Source: Bacillota bacterium (GTDB lineage: Bacteria > Bacillota > Clostridia > Lachnospirales > Lachnospiraceae). Taken from it: a DNA stretch of 64,000 nt. This document shows positions 52,171 through 60,985 of the stretch, one piece after another (the first letter of the stretch is position 1; every line of letters starts with the position of its first letter). The notes under the pieces were generated by a model, which was not told the origin of the DNA, did no database searches, and saw only the letters and a program-made list of their open reading frames with translations. The position numbers and the translations under genes were made by a program. The stretch lies in contig JAEZMV010000021.1 of assembly GCA_023414875.1 (NCBI GenBank), positions 248,001 through 312,000 on the forward strand. Reading direction: 5' to 3'.

Positions 52171-53274
52171 TTATAGTTCTTCCATTTTCCTTTTTAATTT
52201 CTGAAACCGCTCCTCCTCCTCTAATCCTGCAAACACCGGGTTATTAAGCAGTGCATTTTTAAGGTCCTGCCAAATGACCGCTGAGCTTCTGGGTAAAGCA
52301 TCCCCCACTTTTATCGTTGAAAGATAGCTTTCCAATGCATCAAAAATTTTATTCCCATGCAAACTAAACTCGTGCCCTGTCTTCTTTATAACATTTACGT
52401 ATTGCTCGAGCGCATCCATCGCAGCCGCTTTATTACCATGAGAGGCATAAGTCATTGCTGCCGTTAGGTTTACCTGTAATATAATAGCAGGATGCAGCTG
52501 ATCCACTTCAAAAAGCTTACATAATTCCATAAACAAGTTATAATATTGATACATTCTCTGGGGTTGATCTTCATACATCTTAAAAAAATCAGGTGCAGCC
52601 CCAAGAATGGAGATAAGATTAGCATAGGTATAACCCTGGAGATACTGGATCGCCATATCCTTGTCGCCCTTCATCTGATAGGCTTTTACAAGAATACCTT
52701 CTGTCGGCATCTGAAGTTCATTGATATTCTCCAATATATCAATAGCTTCTACCGGACGCAGCAAGCTTAGATGACATACAGCCTGAAGCTTAAGCGCCTG
52801 TTTCGCAAGAACGATATCCTCTGAGGATTTGGTTACTCTTTCGAATAACTCTAATGCCCTCTCAAGCATCTGAACACTTTTCTCCTGAATTCCTGCCAGG
52901 TTTGCATGATTTATATACAACAAACCCATTTGAATTAAAAGATTCCAGCAAGAAAAGTACTTTTTGATATACTCTTCACATTCCGAATAAACCTTATCAA
53001 ACGGTTCTTTCGCAAAGGCTTCTGAAAGCCTGCGATAGAGTTTTCTTACATCCTCCTCCGACATCTGCGCTTCGTAGCCGATTAACTGATCAATGGTTAT
53101 ATTAAAAAAGGAGGCCAATTCAGGTAGAAGAATAATATCCGGATAGCTTTGGCCTGATTCCCATTTGGATACCGCCGGTTTTGAAACACCAAGGTGCTTT
53201 GCCAGATCCTCCTGGGTAAGTCCTTTTTCTTTACGACTTGTTGCGATTATTTTCCCGACTTGTATTGAATTCAT
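52171..53274 (-). CDS. XRE-family regulator with TPR-like C-terminal domain
   Basis: A 367-residue protein. Residues 5-62 are an XRE helix-turn-helix (SRKEKGLTQEDLAKHLGVSK, VSKWESGQSYPD). Residues 85-340 are alpha-helical hairpins like TPR repeats (ALELFERVTKSSEDIVLAKQ, AIDILENINELQMP). RRNPP-type peptide sensing is possible but unproven. It lies 43 bases upstream of the PLD-N/ABC genes on the same strand, so it probably controls them. AAGGAGG precedes the start. Confidence 0.88.
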   Translation of the reverse strand: MNSIQVGKIIATSRKEKGLTQEDLAKHLGVSKPAVSKWESGQSYPDIILLPELASFFNITIDQLIGYEAQMSEEDVRKLYRRLSEAFAKEPFDKVYSECEEYIKKYFSCWNLLIQMGLLYINHANLAGIQEKSVQMLERALELFERVTKSSEDIVLAKQALKLQAVCHLSLLRPVEAIDILENINELQMPTEGILVKAYQMKGDKDMAIQYLQGYTYANLISILGAAPDFFKMYEDQPQRMYQYYNLFMELCKLFEVDQLHPAIILQVNLTAAMTYASHGNKAAAMDALEQYVNVIKKTGHEFSLHGNKIFDALESYLSTIKVGDALPRSSAVIWQDLKNALLNNPVFAGLEEEERFQKLKRKMEEL

Positions 53275-53315
53275 ATAGCCTCCTTACATGAAGCATTTCC
53301 TATTTGTATGATACA

Positions 53316-53344
53316 ATTTTAGATCAATCCTTGTAGGAATACAA
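53316..53344 (-). promoter_or_regulatory. Sigma-A promoter of the XRE-TPR operon
   Basis: On the minus strand TTGTAT (53339-53344), 17 bp, TAAAAT (53316-53321). Confidence 0.5.
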
Positions 53345-53351
53345 TGGATTT

Positions 53352-53393
53352 AAAGTTAATTTTGGTAAATTAAATTAACTTTCAGTTAACTTT
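53352..53393. promoter_or_regulatory. Operator-like AAGTTAA repeats upstream of the XRE-TPR promoter
   Basis: A perfect inverted repeat AAAGTTAATTT / AAATTAACTTT (53352-53362 / 53372-53382) is followed by a third half-site AGTTAACTTT (53384-53393). It lies directly upstream of the -35. Confidence 0.5.
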
Positions 53394-53420
53394 TATTGAG
53401 TAATTTCATTGGTAAGTTCA

Positions 53421-53474
53421 AAAAACCTTCCTATAAAATAGCGCAGGCCTTTCTTTGCCTGTGCTTAAGGTTTT
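53421..53474. other. Nested hairpin, terminator-like on the minus strand
   Basis: Outer arms AAAACCTT / AAGGTTTT (53422-53429 / 53467-53474) enclose GCGCAGGC / GCCTGTGC (53441-53448 / 53457-53464). On the minus strand it ends AAGGTTTTTTG. No minus-strand gene lies upstream, so it may end a small RNA or act in a longer leader. No gene was seen in 53475-53698. Confidence 0.45.
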
Positions 53475-53698
53475 CCTTCAAGGTAACATCTATAATACTT
53501 TATTGATGTTATACTTTCACTATCTATTTCTGTAATCGTTTTTTATCTAATAATTCCTTCAAATAATCATTGATTTCTTTCTTCATAACGATTTATTTAT
53601 TGATATGTGGTAAAGATTGCTATAATATGTTATACATGTATGTCCTATGTTTATTGATGGATGATTTTTAACTTATTTACTATGAAAAGAGGTGCTTT

Positions 53699-54166
53699 AT
53701 GGAATTCAGAAATGCTACGATTGATGACTACCCTATTGTCGCTAATCTATTTTATCAGATATTTGAAAAACATTTACATGCCCGTACGGATATCTATCAT
53801 GATGGAAATCCTTTGAGCAAAGAGGTTTATGAACAATTTATGACGGAGGAGAATCAGTTTGTTTTATTATGCACTGTCGATGAAGCCGCCGCTGGAATGT
53901 GTCATTATAAGATAATGGATACTCCTGAAAGTTCAATTTTGAACCGCCGATCAATCGTTTATATCGAAGATTTCTGTGTGGATAAGGGTTTCCGTAGAAA
54001 AGGTATTGGTAAAGCCCTCCTTCAATCTGTCATCGAACACGCGAAGCAATTGAAGGCTGATGCAGTAGAGCTTTCTGTCTGGGCATTGAACGAAGAAGCT
54101 GAAGCATTTTACAGGAGCATCGGTCTTCAGCCTAGAAGCACTAGAATGGAATATATCCTTCCTTAG
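53699..54166 (+). CDS. GNAT-family N-acetyltransferase
   Basis: A 155-residue acetyltransferase with the acetyl-CoA motif CVDKGFRRKGIGKALLQSVI (residues 96-115, R-x2-G-x-G/A), followed by KADAVELSVWALNEEAEAFY and RSIGLQPRSTRMEY. The N-terminal strand is MEFRNATIDDYPIVANL. The acceptor is unknown. AAAGAGG precedes the start. It stands alone on the plus strand. Confidence 0.92.
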   Translation: MEFRNATIDDYPIVANLFYQIFEKHLHARTDIYHDGNPLSKEVYEQFMTEENQFVLLCTVDEAAAGMCHYKIMDTPESSILNRRSIVYIEDFCVDKGFRRKGIGKALLQSVIEHAKQLKADAVELSVWALNEEAEAFYRSIGLQPRSTRMEYILP

Positions 54167-54455
54167 AATACATATAGTAATTCTCTATTGAATGAGCAGG
54201 AACCCTACTCGGTATTGATTAAATATAATTTAATCATGTCATACTGTTGTCATGTTATTAGTGTTACTATATTTCTATTAACAGGAAAGTAAACGCTCGA
54301 ATAGAATTTCTGTATCATACTCCTACTAAAAATAAAGAATAAACTATCTCACTTTATATACTGTCAATATAATGTCAATCTTATCGACATATTGGGAGCT
54401 TTCGAGTGCCTGAAGAAAAAGTAATTTTGAATAAACTCACTAAGGAGGATAACAA

Positions 54456-54875
54456 ATGAATGAGGAAGTAATTGCAAAAGCTGGACAAATTGTTGAACGT
54501 AATACCGGAGAGGAATCTTATTGTGTTTTGGCTCTTACCGATCTCGATGGCAGTCCGACAGCGTCTACGATATCTGCCTCAAAAGCTGACGGTATCAACT
54601 GGATAACCTTCTGTACCGGTCTAGGCGGAACAAAAACCAACCGAATTAATAAGAGCAACCAGGCCAGTGTATGTTTTAACGCTCCAGACTACAATATTAC
54701 TCTGGTTGGCACCATTGAAGTATTGACTGATCCGGAGGTCAAAAAAGAAATGTGGTATGGTGGTCTGGCTAACCATTTCAGCGGACCGGAAGATCCAAAT
54801 TACTGTGTACTACGCTTCAAAACACAACGCTATAATCTTCTGGTTGATTGGATAGAAGAAAGAGGAAACATATAG
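54456..54875 (+). CDS. Pyridoxamine 5'-phosphate oxidase-fold protein
   Basis: A 139-residue protein with the split-barrel flavin-binding fold, like general stress protein 26: YCVLALTDLDGSPTASTISA, WITFCTGLGGTKTNRINKSN, ASVCFNAPDYNITLVGTIEV and YCVLRFKTQRYNLLVDWIEE. It probably binds FMN or a related cofactor; the reaction is unknown. AAGGAGGA precedes the ATG. A strong terminator follows. Confidence 0.85.
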   Translation: MNEEVIAKAGQIVERNTGEESYCVLALTDLDGSPTASTISASKADGINWITFCTGLGGTKTNRINKSNQASVCFNAPDYNITLVGTIEVLTDPEVKKEMWYGGLANHFSGPEDPNYCVLRFKTQRYNLLVDWIEERGNI

Positions 54876-54896
54876 TAACTAACTTATTCACCGGAG

Positions 54897-54948
54897 GGGT
54901 AAAGAGGCAGGGGGTAAAATAAATTATACCTATCTCTTTACCCTTTTG
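54897..54948 (+). terminator. Terminator of the PNPOx-fold gene
   Basis: GGGTAAAGAG pairs with CTCTTTACCC (10 bp), with a loop of 26 bases, followed by TTTT. Confidence 0.8.
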
Positions 54949-54986
54949 CACGCCTATCAAGTCTATCTTCAAAAGGATATATCTAG

Positions 54987-55922
54987 TCATGGGGATCCAT
55001 CTATATCATTACTCTCTGTACCATAATAAATATAATTATGTCTATTTCTAAAATCCACCGGAGTCACGTGGAAGGACTTTTTAAAAAGAAAGCTAAAATA
55101 GGATACATTGTTAAACCCACATTGATCCGCTATGTTATAGATTGGAAGGTTCGTTCTTAACAGCAGATCCTTCGCCATCTTTAGTCGAACCTTCGTAATA
55201 TATTCATTTGGCGTGATTTTCATGATTTCTGTAAATATTTTATGAAGGTAGTTTGGACTAAGCTCTGCTACTTCAGATATCTGTTTTAGAGAAAGCTTCT
55301 GATCAAAATGTTCATGGATATAATCCAAGGTATGATTGATTGCTTTTCCATATGGTGACCGATGCACCGTATTAACCGGATTACAGGAATCCTGATATAC
55401 CTGATATAATATATTAAGGATGGAAGCCTTCATCAGCATCTCACTTCCGGGTACCGGATTCAGATAAGCATTAAATATCGTATCAAATAAGTTATAGTAT
55501 TTAGCCTCATCTTCCACATGAAATACTGTTGGAATAACATCTAATATTGAGTTCGTATAATAGGTCTGAAATTTTATATCTTCCCGATCCCATAGGTTGG
55601 AATTGTACCATTCGTGATCGGATGAGAGCGTATTCGCCATATCAAAGGAAATAAAATAACAGGAGTAAGACATGATTCCCTGCGTATGCTGTCCCGGTCT
55701 TCTAAAAACAATATCACCCTTATGAATAGGGATGTGCTGATCATCAATATACATACTGCCTTCACTATCAATAAAATACTCCAGTTCATAATCTCTTACA
55801 CCTCTGGCAGGAAGTGCCTCGCCCTGGTGAAATATCTCATTCCCGCGAAAAATCTGACTGTATAGCACGATAGGATTTATACTGGATATCGGAAGATTTT
55901 CATGTATTATGTCTTTTTTCAT
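54987..55922 (-). CDS. AraC-family regulator with cupin sensor
   Basis: A 311-residue protein. Residues 20-125 are an AraC-type cupin (DYELEYFIDSEG, HIPIHKGDIVFRRPGQHTQG). Residues 205-300 hold two helix-turn-helix motifs (LSLKQISEVAELSPNYLHKI, LPIYNIADQCGFNNVSYFSF, FKKSFHVTPVDFRN). Probably a sugar-responsive activator. GGAGG before MKKDII decides the start. It is divergent from the MATE gene and could regulate it. Confidence 0.92.
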   Translation of the reverse strand: MKKDIIHENLPISSINPIVLYSQIFRGNEIFHQGEALPARGVRDYELEYFIDSEGSMYIDDQHIPIHKGDIVFRRPGQHTQGIMSYSCYFISFDMANTLSSDHEWYNSNLWDREDIKFQTYYTNSILDVIPTVFHVEDEAKYYNLFDTIFNAYLNPVPGSEMLMKASILNILYQVYQDSCNPVNTVHRSPYGKAINHTLDYIHEHFDQKLSLKQISEVAELSPNYLHKIFTEIMKITPNEYITKVRLKMAKDLLLRTNLPIYNIADQCGFNNVSYFSFLFKKSFHVTPVDFRNRHNYIYYGTESNDIDGSP

Positions 55923-56118
55923 ACTTTCCTCCAATCTTCAAACTACCTGATTAACCATATAATCTAATGTTCTACTTCCGGTAAGTCATATAATATTACA
56001 CCTATTATATCATAAGATTTTGATATATATAAGAAGATATTTTATTGTAAATCCTTCGATTATATATTAATATTTGAAGCAACTTATCTATTTTGCTTTG
56101 AGAGGATTAATAATACTT

Positions 56119-57525
56119 ATGATGACGAATAAAAACTCCAATCATTTAAAAATGATTATAATAATCTCTTTACCCGTAATTATTCAGGGCTTGGTTTTTC
56201 AACTACAAACAATTGTCGACAAGGCTTTCCTTGGCAAGATTGATAAAAATTATTTAGCGGCGGTTGGAGTAGCACAGCTTCCCTTCTTTTCGTCAGTAGA
56301 TGCACTCATAGCAATTTGCACCGGTCTGACCATCATTGTCGCCAAAAAATACGGGGCAGGTAAACCGAAGGATATACATGAAAGCGTCAATGCATCAATT
56401 GCATTTAATACTCTGCTCTCCTTTGCGCTGTTCTTTATTATGTTTAATTTTTCAGATGAAATCTTTCTGTTAATGAATGTGGATCCCATATTATTGCCCT
56501 ATTGCAATGATTATGTACGAATATTATCCTACCTAATATTGTTGTTAGGCATTGATATGTCCCTTCAGTCCGCACTTCAGGGTATGGGAAAAACGAAGCC
56601 TATCATGTATATCGGATTTTTTAAGGTTGGTTTAAATATTCTTCTCGCCTGGATTTTAATATACGGTAAGTTTGGCTTTCCGGCAATGCATGTGAGGGGT
56701 GCCGCTTTGGCAACCATGATTTCAAATGTTTCCGGTACGATCCTGCTAACCATATATTTTATGATATCAAAGGAGCTTTCAGCAAATATAAAGTTTCTGG
56801 AAATAATCCGCTTACGCTGGAGCTTATATAGAGAAGTAATTCGATTAGGTCTTCCGACGGGCACTGAATATATATTATGGAATGTCAGTAATTTGATTTT
56901 AGTCAGTATGCTTAACAAACAAGGACCCGATGTAGTATCTGTATATACTGTAACCTGTGCGATTGAATTATTCGTATATATGATATTTAACGGGATTGCC
57001 AAAGCAACGCTTACCTTGGTAGGTAATAGCATCGGAGCCGGGAACGAGAAAGCTTCCAAAAGTATAATGACAATTTCCATCCGTTATGCGATGTCTTTAG
57101 TTTTATTGTTTTGTATCATATTTGTAGTCATTCCCAAGCCCATACTATCCATATTTACAAACGATAAGGCTTTAATCGATACATCCGTATTGTATCTTAT
57201 CTTTAAGGGAATCACCATGTTTCCAAAATCCCTGAATGTCGTAGTAGGCCATGGTATCAGAGCAAGAGGGGACGTTAAATGGATGCTCTATACACAGGTA
57301 ATCGGGTCTGTTTTTGTGGTAGCCTTCTCCTACATACTGATTAATGTTTTTAACGTAGGGGTAGTTTCCATCTATCTGACACTCTTTTTAGATGAGTTCC
57401 TTAGGGCAACCCTAAATACTATTCGGTTTTATCATAAGAACGCATTTCGTTCGTTACCCTTCCTTAGAGGAAAAGGCACTGTGGAAGTACAACCCGGGGA
57501 AAGTGCGCCCGCCGGGCGCACCTAG
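56119..57525 (+). CDS. MATE-family exporter
   Basis: A 468-residue transporter with about 12 membrane helices in two related halves: IIISLPVIIQGLVFQLQTIV and DKAFLGKIDKNYLAAVG in the first, GLPTGTEYILWNVSNLILVS in the second. MATE proteins export drugs or metabolites using a Na+ or H+ gradient. The start is one of two consecutive ATG codons (56119, 56122) after AGAGGA. The last 20 residues are hydrophilic and their DNA contains a GC-rich perfect hairpin (57503-57521), unlike the rest of the gene. Confidence 0.92.
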   Translation: MMTNKNSNHLKMIIIISLPVIIQGLVFQLQTIVDKAFLGKIDKNYLAAVGVAQLPFFSSVDALIAICTGLTIIVAKKYGAGKPKDIHESVNASIAFNTLLSFALFFIMFNFSDEIFLLMNVDPILLPYCNDYVRILSYLILLLGIDMSLQSALQGMGKTKPIMYIGFFKVGLNILLAWILIYGKFGFPAMHVRGAALATMISNVSGTILLTIYFMISKELSANIKFLEIIRLRWSLYREVIRLGLPTGTEYILWNVSNLILVSMLNKQGPDVVSVYTVTCAIELFVYMIFNGIAKATLTLVGNSIGAGNEKASKSIMTISIRYAMSLVLLFCIIFVVIPKPILSIFTNDKALIDTSVLYLIFKGITMFPKSLNVVVGHGIRARGDVKWMLYTQVIGSVFVVAFSYILINVFNVGVVSIYLTLFLDEFLRATLNTIRFYHKNAFRSLPFLRGKGTVEVQPGESAPAGRT

Positions 57526-57529
57526 CTTA

Positions 57530-57566
57530 AAGGGGTCTGTTGCATTTTGCAACAGACCCCCTTTTA
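57530..57566 (+). terminator. Terminator of the MATE gene (bidirectional)
   Basis: GGGGTCTGTTGCA-TTT-TGCAACAGACCCC is a 13-bp perfect stem, then CTTTT on the plus strand and T-rich sequence on the other. Confidence 0.88.
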
Positions 57567-57581
57567 AATATCTTTATTTCG

Positions 57582-58010
57582 TTATAACTGCACCAATTCC
57601 TTAGGGGAGAAATTCTTATCCATCGTCCAAGGAAACGCTACTCCGTTTTTCAATCTAAAAACTGCAATCGCCTTGTAGAAATTATCGAAAGCACCATTTT
57701 CCTTCCAGGCTTTTAAAAAGCCTCGTGACGGATGCTCCACAATTTCATCTTTAAGGTTATTATCGTCAATCAGCTCCAGTGATCCGCTAATTCTGATCTG
57801 TGTACCATTACAGCTAAAGCAAAGCTCAACCTTGTTATTATTACATATTTGATGATAAACATCCTTCTTTACTGCGGTGTGAAATAAGATACCCTCTTCA
57901 TCTGCCCGGTATAAAAGCATTGCTCTGACTCTTGGCTGATCTTCTTCTACAGTTGCAAGATAAAAAGCAGGGTTTTGCATAATTGCTTCAAATATTTCAT
58001 GTTTCGTCAT
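57582..58010 (-). CDS. Pyridoxamine 5'-phosphate oxidase-fold protein
   Basis: A 142-residue flavin-reductase-like split barrel: MTKHEIFEAIMQNPAFYLATVEEDQPRVRAML in outline, FHTAVKKDVYHQICNNNKV and LCFSCNGTQIRISGSL, with PWTMDKNFSPKELV at the end. The reaction is unknown. GGGAGG eight bases before MTKHEIF decides the start. It faces the MATE gene tail to tail. Confidence 0.85.
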   Translation of the reverse strand: MTKHEIFEAIMQNPAFYLATVEEDQPRVRAMLLYRADEEGILFHTAVKKDVYHQICNNNKVELCFSCNGTQIRISGSLELIDDNNLKDEIVEHPSRGFLKAWKENGAFDNFYKAIAVFRLKNGVAFPWTMDKNFSPKELVQL

Positions 58011-58130
58011 TCCATATTCCTCCCATCGATATTCCAATTTAGTAAATGCAATTCTATTATATCGAGAAGGTTTATTCTATGATGAAAGATGTATAAAATA
58101 TGGCATAGTGCGCAATAAATCAAATTAGAG

Positions 58131-59174
58131 CTACCCATTCGTATGCTTAATCTTCTCCAGCTCTCTGTATTCCTTGGCCGTTACACCAACCCACTTTTTA
58201 AAAGCCTTTCGAAAAACACTTGGTTCAGAAAATCCTAGAAGATAAGTAATATCTTCAATGGAGTAATCCGCACACAGATATTTTTTTGCCAACTGTTCTC
58301 GTGTTTGCTGCAAAAGTAAGCTAAATTCTGTTCCCTCATTCCTCAAATTAGCCTGAAGTGTTCTTCCGCTGACAGATAGCTCCTTCGCAATCCCTTTCAC
58401 CGTCAAGTTTTCCGAAGTAAGATAGGACAAGATCAGTTTTTTCGTCCTGTAGGTATAGCTATTCGTGGCTTCAACTTCTGCTAAGAATTCCTGCGCATAG
58501 CTTTCAAAATACTGTAAGAGGTTCTCATTTGGATGAAGTACCTGCGTATTGGCTACGCGAATATCCATGATCATATAATTATCACCCTGCCCATACCGTA
58601 CCGTATTGCCAAACACCTTTCGATACTCCTCAATTAACTCCGACTTATAAGATGCCAAAGCAACTTCGATAGGGGTTATGCTCTCACCGCTTACACCTCG
58701 GGCCAATGAGATCAGACTTGAAAAATATCCCTCGTAACAATGCTTCGAGATTTTTGGAGCATCGATGGGCTCCGAAAGTTTTATCACGACAGAGTCTTTC
58801 TCCTCCGATATGGTACATTGTATCAGATTTCCAACAACACTGGAATACCGGGAGAACTTTTGAAAGGCTTCCAGAACTGTTCTGCAATTCATCATCATAT
58901 ATCCGAGAATTGACCAATTACCGGCTTCTGTGAATTGTCCCATATGCAGACCGAAGCATGGATCCTTTGTTACCCTGGAAGCGGTATCTTCAATCATAAC
59001 ATAACTTTCAACAGGAATTCGTTGATCCGGATTCTTCAACATATCAAATTCTATCCCGATTAATTTCATAAAATCATGAATATCTACGCTTCTGCTTTCG
59101 AGATATCGGAGTATTTGCGATAAGACACTAATCGAAACAGTATACTTATGCTCCTTTAAGGACTTTACCGTCAT
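58131..59174 (-). CDS. AraC-family regulator (arabinose-binding-domain type)
   Basis: A 347-residue protein of the OruR/PF12625 type: an N-terminal helical sensor (ILRYLESRSVDIHDFMKLIG, GNWSILGYMMMNCRTVLEAF) and a C-terminal AraC domain (NLTVKGIAKELSVSGRTLQA, IEDITYLLGFSEPSVFRKAF, KKWVGVTAKEYRE). The effector is unknown. The start is placed at MTVKSLKE, with GAGAGG upstream; nearby ATGs give at most six more residues. It is transcribed toward the PNPOx-fold gene. Confidence 0.88.
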   Translation of the reverse strand: MTVKSLKEHKYTVSISVLSQILRYLESRSVDIHDFMKLIGIEFDMLKNPDQRIPVESYVMIEDTASRVTKDPCFGLHMGQFTEAGNWSILGYMMMNCRTVLEAFQKFSRYSSVVGNLIQCTISEEKDSVVIKLSEPIDAPKISKHCYEGYFSSLISLARGVSGESITPIEVALASYKSELIEEYRKVFGNTVRYGQGDNYMIMDIRVANTQVLHPNENLLQYFESYAQEFLAEVEATNSYTYRTKKLILSYLTSENLTVKGIAKELSVSGRTLQANLRNEGTEFSLLLQQTREQLAKKYLCADYSIEDITYLLGFSEPSVFRKAFKKWVGVTAKEYRELEKIKHTNG

Positions 59175-59326
59175 GCCAATCATTCCTCTCAATTAGTAGA
59201 AAATATCTTCTTCCTTTACTTCAATCTAAAATGTTGTGAAAGGATACACGATAATGTTTCTATTTCGAATTACAACCTTCGCTAAATTTATGGCTACTAC
59301 GCCATGGATTCCACATCTCCCACAAC

Positions 59327-59794
59327 TTAAAACCTTGATTTTTCATAATTATAAGGTATACTTGTCCCTACGACAACATCTTCAATCCTTTCAATAATTA
59401 GCCAATCATCCATATTACCCTGATGTTCAAAGTCAAGTGCCGGTTCAATTGCTATAACATCCTTAAATTCTACCAAACATAAGCATTTCTTGTGCCATCG
59501 TGTTATTTGTTCATCTGTTAGATTAAGTTTATCTTGATTATTTGTTAAGACCTTGGTTATCTCAACCTCTGTTAGCTTTACATAGTTTTCTACGGATTTA
59601 ACAATTGCTTTTGCAGAGATCTTTGCTGTTCCTTTCTCCATAAAATACAATACTTCTCCCTCAAAAACTCTACTGTGTGGTATTTTACGTCCGGCTGCCC
59701 CCCGTACAATCATAGTTTTAGTACCCTTATTAATCTTATCCAATACTCTTTTCCCCGCAACGCCCGTATTATCACAATATACTAAATGCACCAT
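59327..59794 (-). CDS. Uncharacterised protein, possibly PUA/ASCH-like
   Basis: A 155-residue protein I do not recognise. It has HLVYCDNTGVAGKRVLDKI, then MIVRGAAGRKIPHSRVFEGE and a beta-rich middle (VLYFMEKGTAKISAKAIVKS), a helix with WHKKCLCLVEFK, and an acidic end. The strand pattern around VRGAAGRKIPHSRVF and AKAIVKSVEN recalls PUA/ASCH RNA-binding folds, a weak guess. It follows the AraC/GyrI-like gene by five bases with its own GAGGTGA site, so the two form one transcript. Confidence 0.5.
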   Translation of the reverse strand: MVHLVYCDNTGVAGKRVLDKINKGTKTMIVRGAAGRKIPHSRVFEGEVLYFMEKGTAKISAKAIVKSVENYVKLTEVEITKVLTNNQDKLNLTDEQITRWHKKCLCLVEFKDVIAIEPALDFEHQGNMDDWLIIERIEDVVVGTSIPYNYEKSRF

Positions 59795-59799
59795 TCAAA

Positions 59800-60657
59800 T
59801 CACCTCATATTATTTTTTACCACAGGAATCCAAACTTCATATACTGCATCTTCTGGATTTGGACTAATATAAACTTCAATATCCGGTGCATTTCCATACT
59901 CATAACCTGAGGTTGGAAGCCATTCTGTTACAATCCTTCTCTCTAGTTCCTGGATGGATAAATTTGTTCCTTTTCCCGGGAAGATCGCCCAAGTCGCTTC
60001 AGGAATCACACATTCTTCCATTCCCATATCTACTACCTGATTACTTGCCACAGCGATATAGTACTTCCAATCAGCTTCCTCATTACACGAACTAACTCCC
60101 AGTAACCCTTTTAAGTCTCCATCCATCAGGGTTGCTAATTTTTCTATGGTACCATTATGGGCTGCTTGTCCCCACATAGCCGGAACCACTTCAAAGTTTT
60201 TCTCAATTTCCTTTTCTAACGGAGCAGATATTCCAACAATTCTAAAAGCCCCTTTTTCCTCAATGCGATAATCCATAGCACTATCTCCTTTAATTGATAT
60301 TTTGAAGCTGATAGGAGGATATGCTTTTAAACTATGTCCACTTCCTCTCACTTCAGAAGGGGCAATACCATGTACTCGCTGAAAAGCTCTATTAAAAGCC
60401 GTAGGTGAATCATAACCATATTTTAAAGAGATATCTATCACTTTGCTTTTGCCATCCTGTAGGTCTATCGCGGCTCTTGACATTTTTCTTCGTCTAATAT
60501 ATTCCGACAGTGAAATATCTGCCATATATGCAAAGATTCTTTGAAAATGATACGAGGAGCATAGAGTTATTTTTGAAATTGCTTCAAAATCAATCTCTTC
60601 TGTTAAATTCTCTTCAATATAGTTAATCGCACTATTTAGTCTTTCTATCCAATCCAT
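59800..60657 (-). CDS. AraC-family regulator with GyrI-like effector domain
   Basis: A 285-residue protein. Residues 5-105 are an AraC DNA-binding domain (IDFEAISKITLCSSYHFQRI, VIDISLKYGYDSPTAFNRAF, QRVHGIAPSEVRG). Residues 125-285 are a GyrI/SOUL-like effector-binding domain (YRIEEKGAFRIVGIS, YEYGNAPDIEVYISP). Such proteins respond to toxic cations or drugs. AAAGGAG precedes the start. It forms an operon with the 155-residue protein. Confidence 0.92.
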   Translation of the reverse strand: MDWIERLNSAINYIEENLTEEIDFEAISKITLCSSYHFQRIFAYMADISLSEYIRRRKMSRAAIDLQDGKSKVIDISLKYGYDSPTAFNRAFQRVHGIAPSEVRGSGHSLKAYPPISFKISIKGDSAMDYRIEEKGAFRIVGISAPLEKEIEKNFEVVPAMWGQAAHNGTIEKLATLMDGDLKGLLGVSSCNEEADWKYYIAVASNQVVDMGMEECVIPEATWAIFPGKGTNLSIQELERRIVTEWLPTSGYEYGNAPDIEVYISPNPEDAVYEVWIPVVKNNMR

Positions 60658-60826
60658 ATCTTAACTCCTTTTTCTATCATATTGATAATGCAGATGGTTA
60701 TCCTCTCTTTATCATGTCATAAAATGAGAGCAAGCAGATAATTTGAGCTTATTATACCAAATTATTTACATGCCTGCCACAATATTACATAAAACAAAAT
60801 ATTTTAGTTGAGGTAGCGTTATCGTT

Positions 60827-60855
60827 CACACCCAATGTCATTAAGTTAAAGAAAT
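60827..60855. repeat. Dispersed repeat B, copy 2
   Basis: It matches 13012-13039 apart from one substitution and one extra A. It lies between the AraC/GyrI gene and the next terminator; nothing else is visible in 60658-60929. Confidence 0.6.
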
Positions 60856-60929
60856 ATTACAATTCAGTCATTCAGGATATAGATATGACTAGGGAATTGG
60901 TATATTCAGTAGGTAATGCCTTAACTAGA

Positions 60930-60962
60930 AAAGGCCCATGCAGTTTTGTCATGGGCTTTTTC
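60930..60962. terminator. Bidirectional terminator downstream of the XRE gene
   Basis: GCCCATG / CATGGGC with a 9-base loop, flanked by AAAAG on one side and TTTTT on the other. It suits the minus-strand XRE gene; no plus-strand gene lies upstream. Confidence 0.75.
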
Positions 60963-60985
60963 ATCTTTGTTCGCAAACTTTAAAT

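Noticed and set aside
56577..57080. Minus-strand 167-codon frame
   Set aside because: Antisense to the MATE exporter; hydrophobic composition comes from the complementary strand.
60827..60962. Plus-strand small RNA ending at the 60930 terminator
   Set aside because: No promoter could be recognised upstream and the same hairpin is a good minus-strand terminator for the XRE gene.
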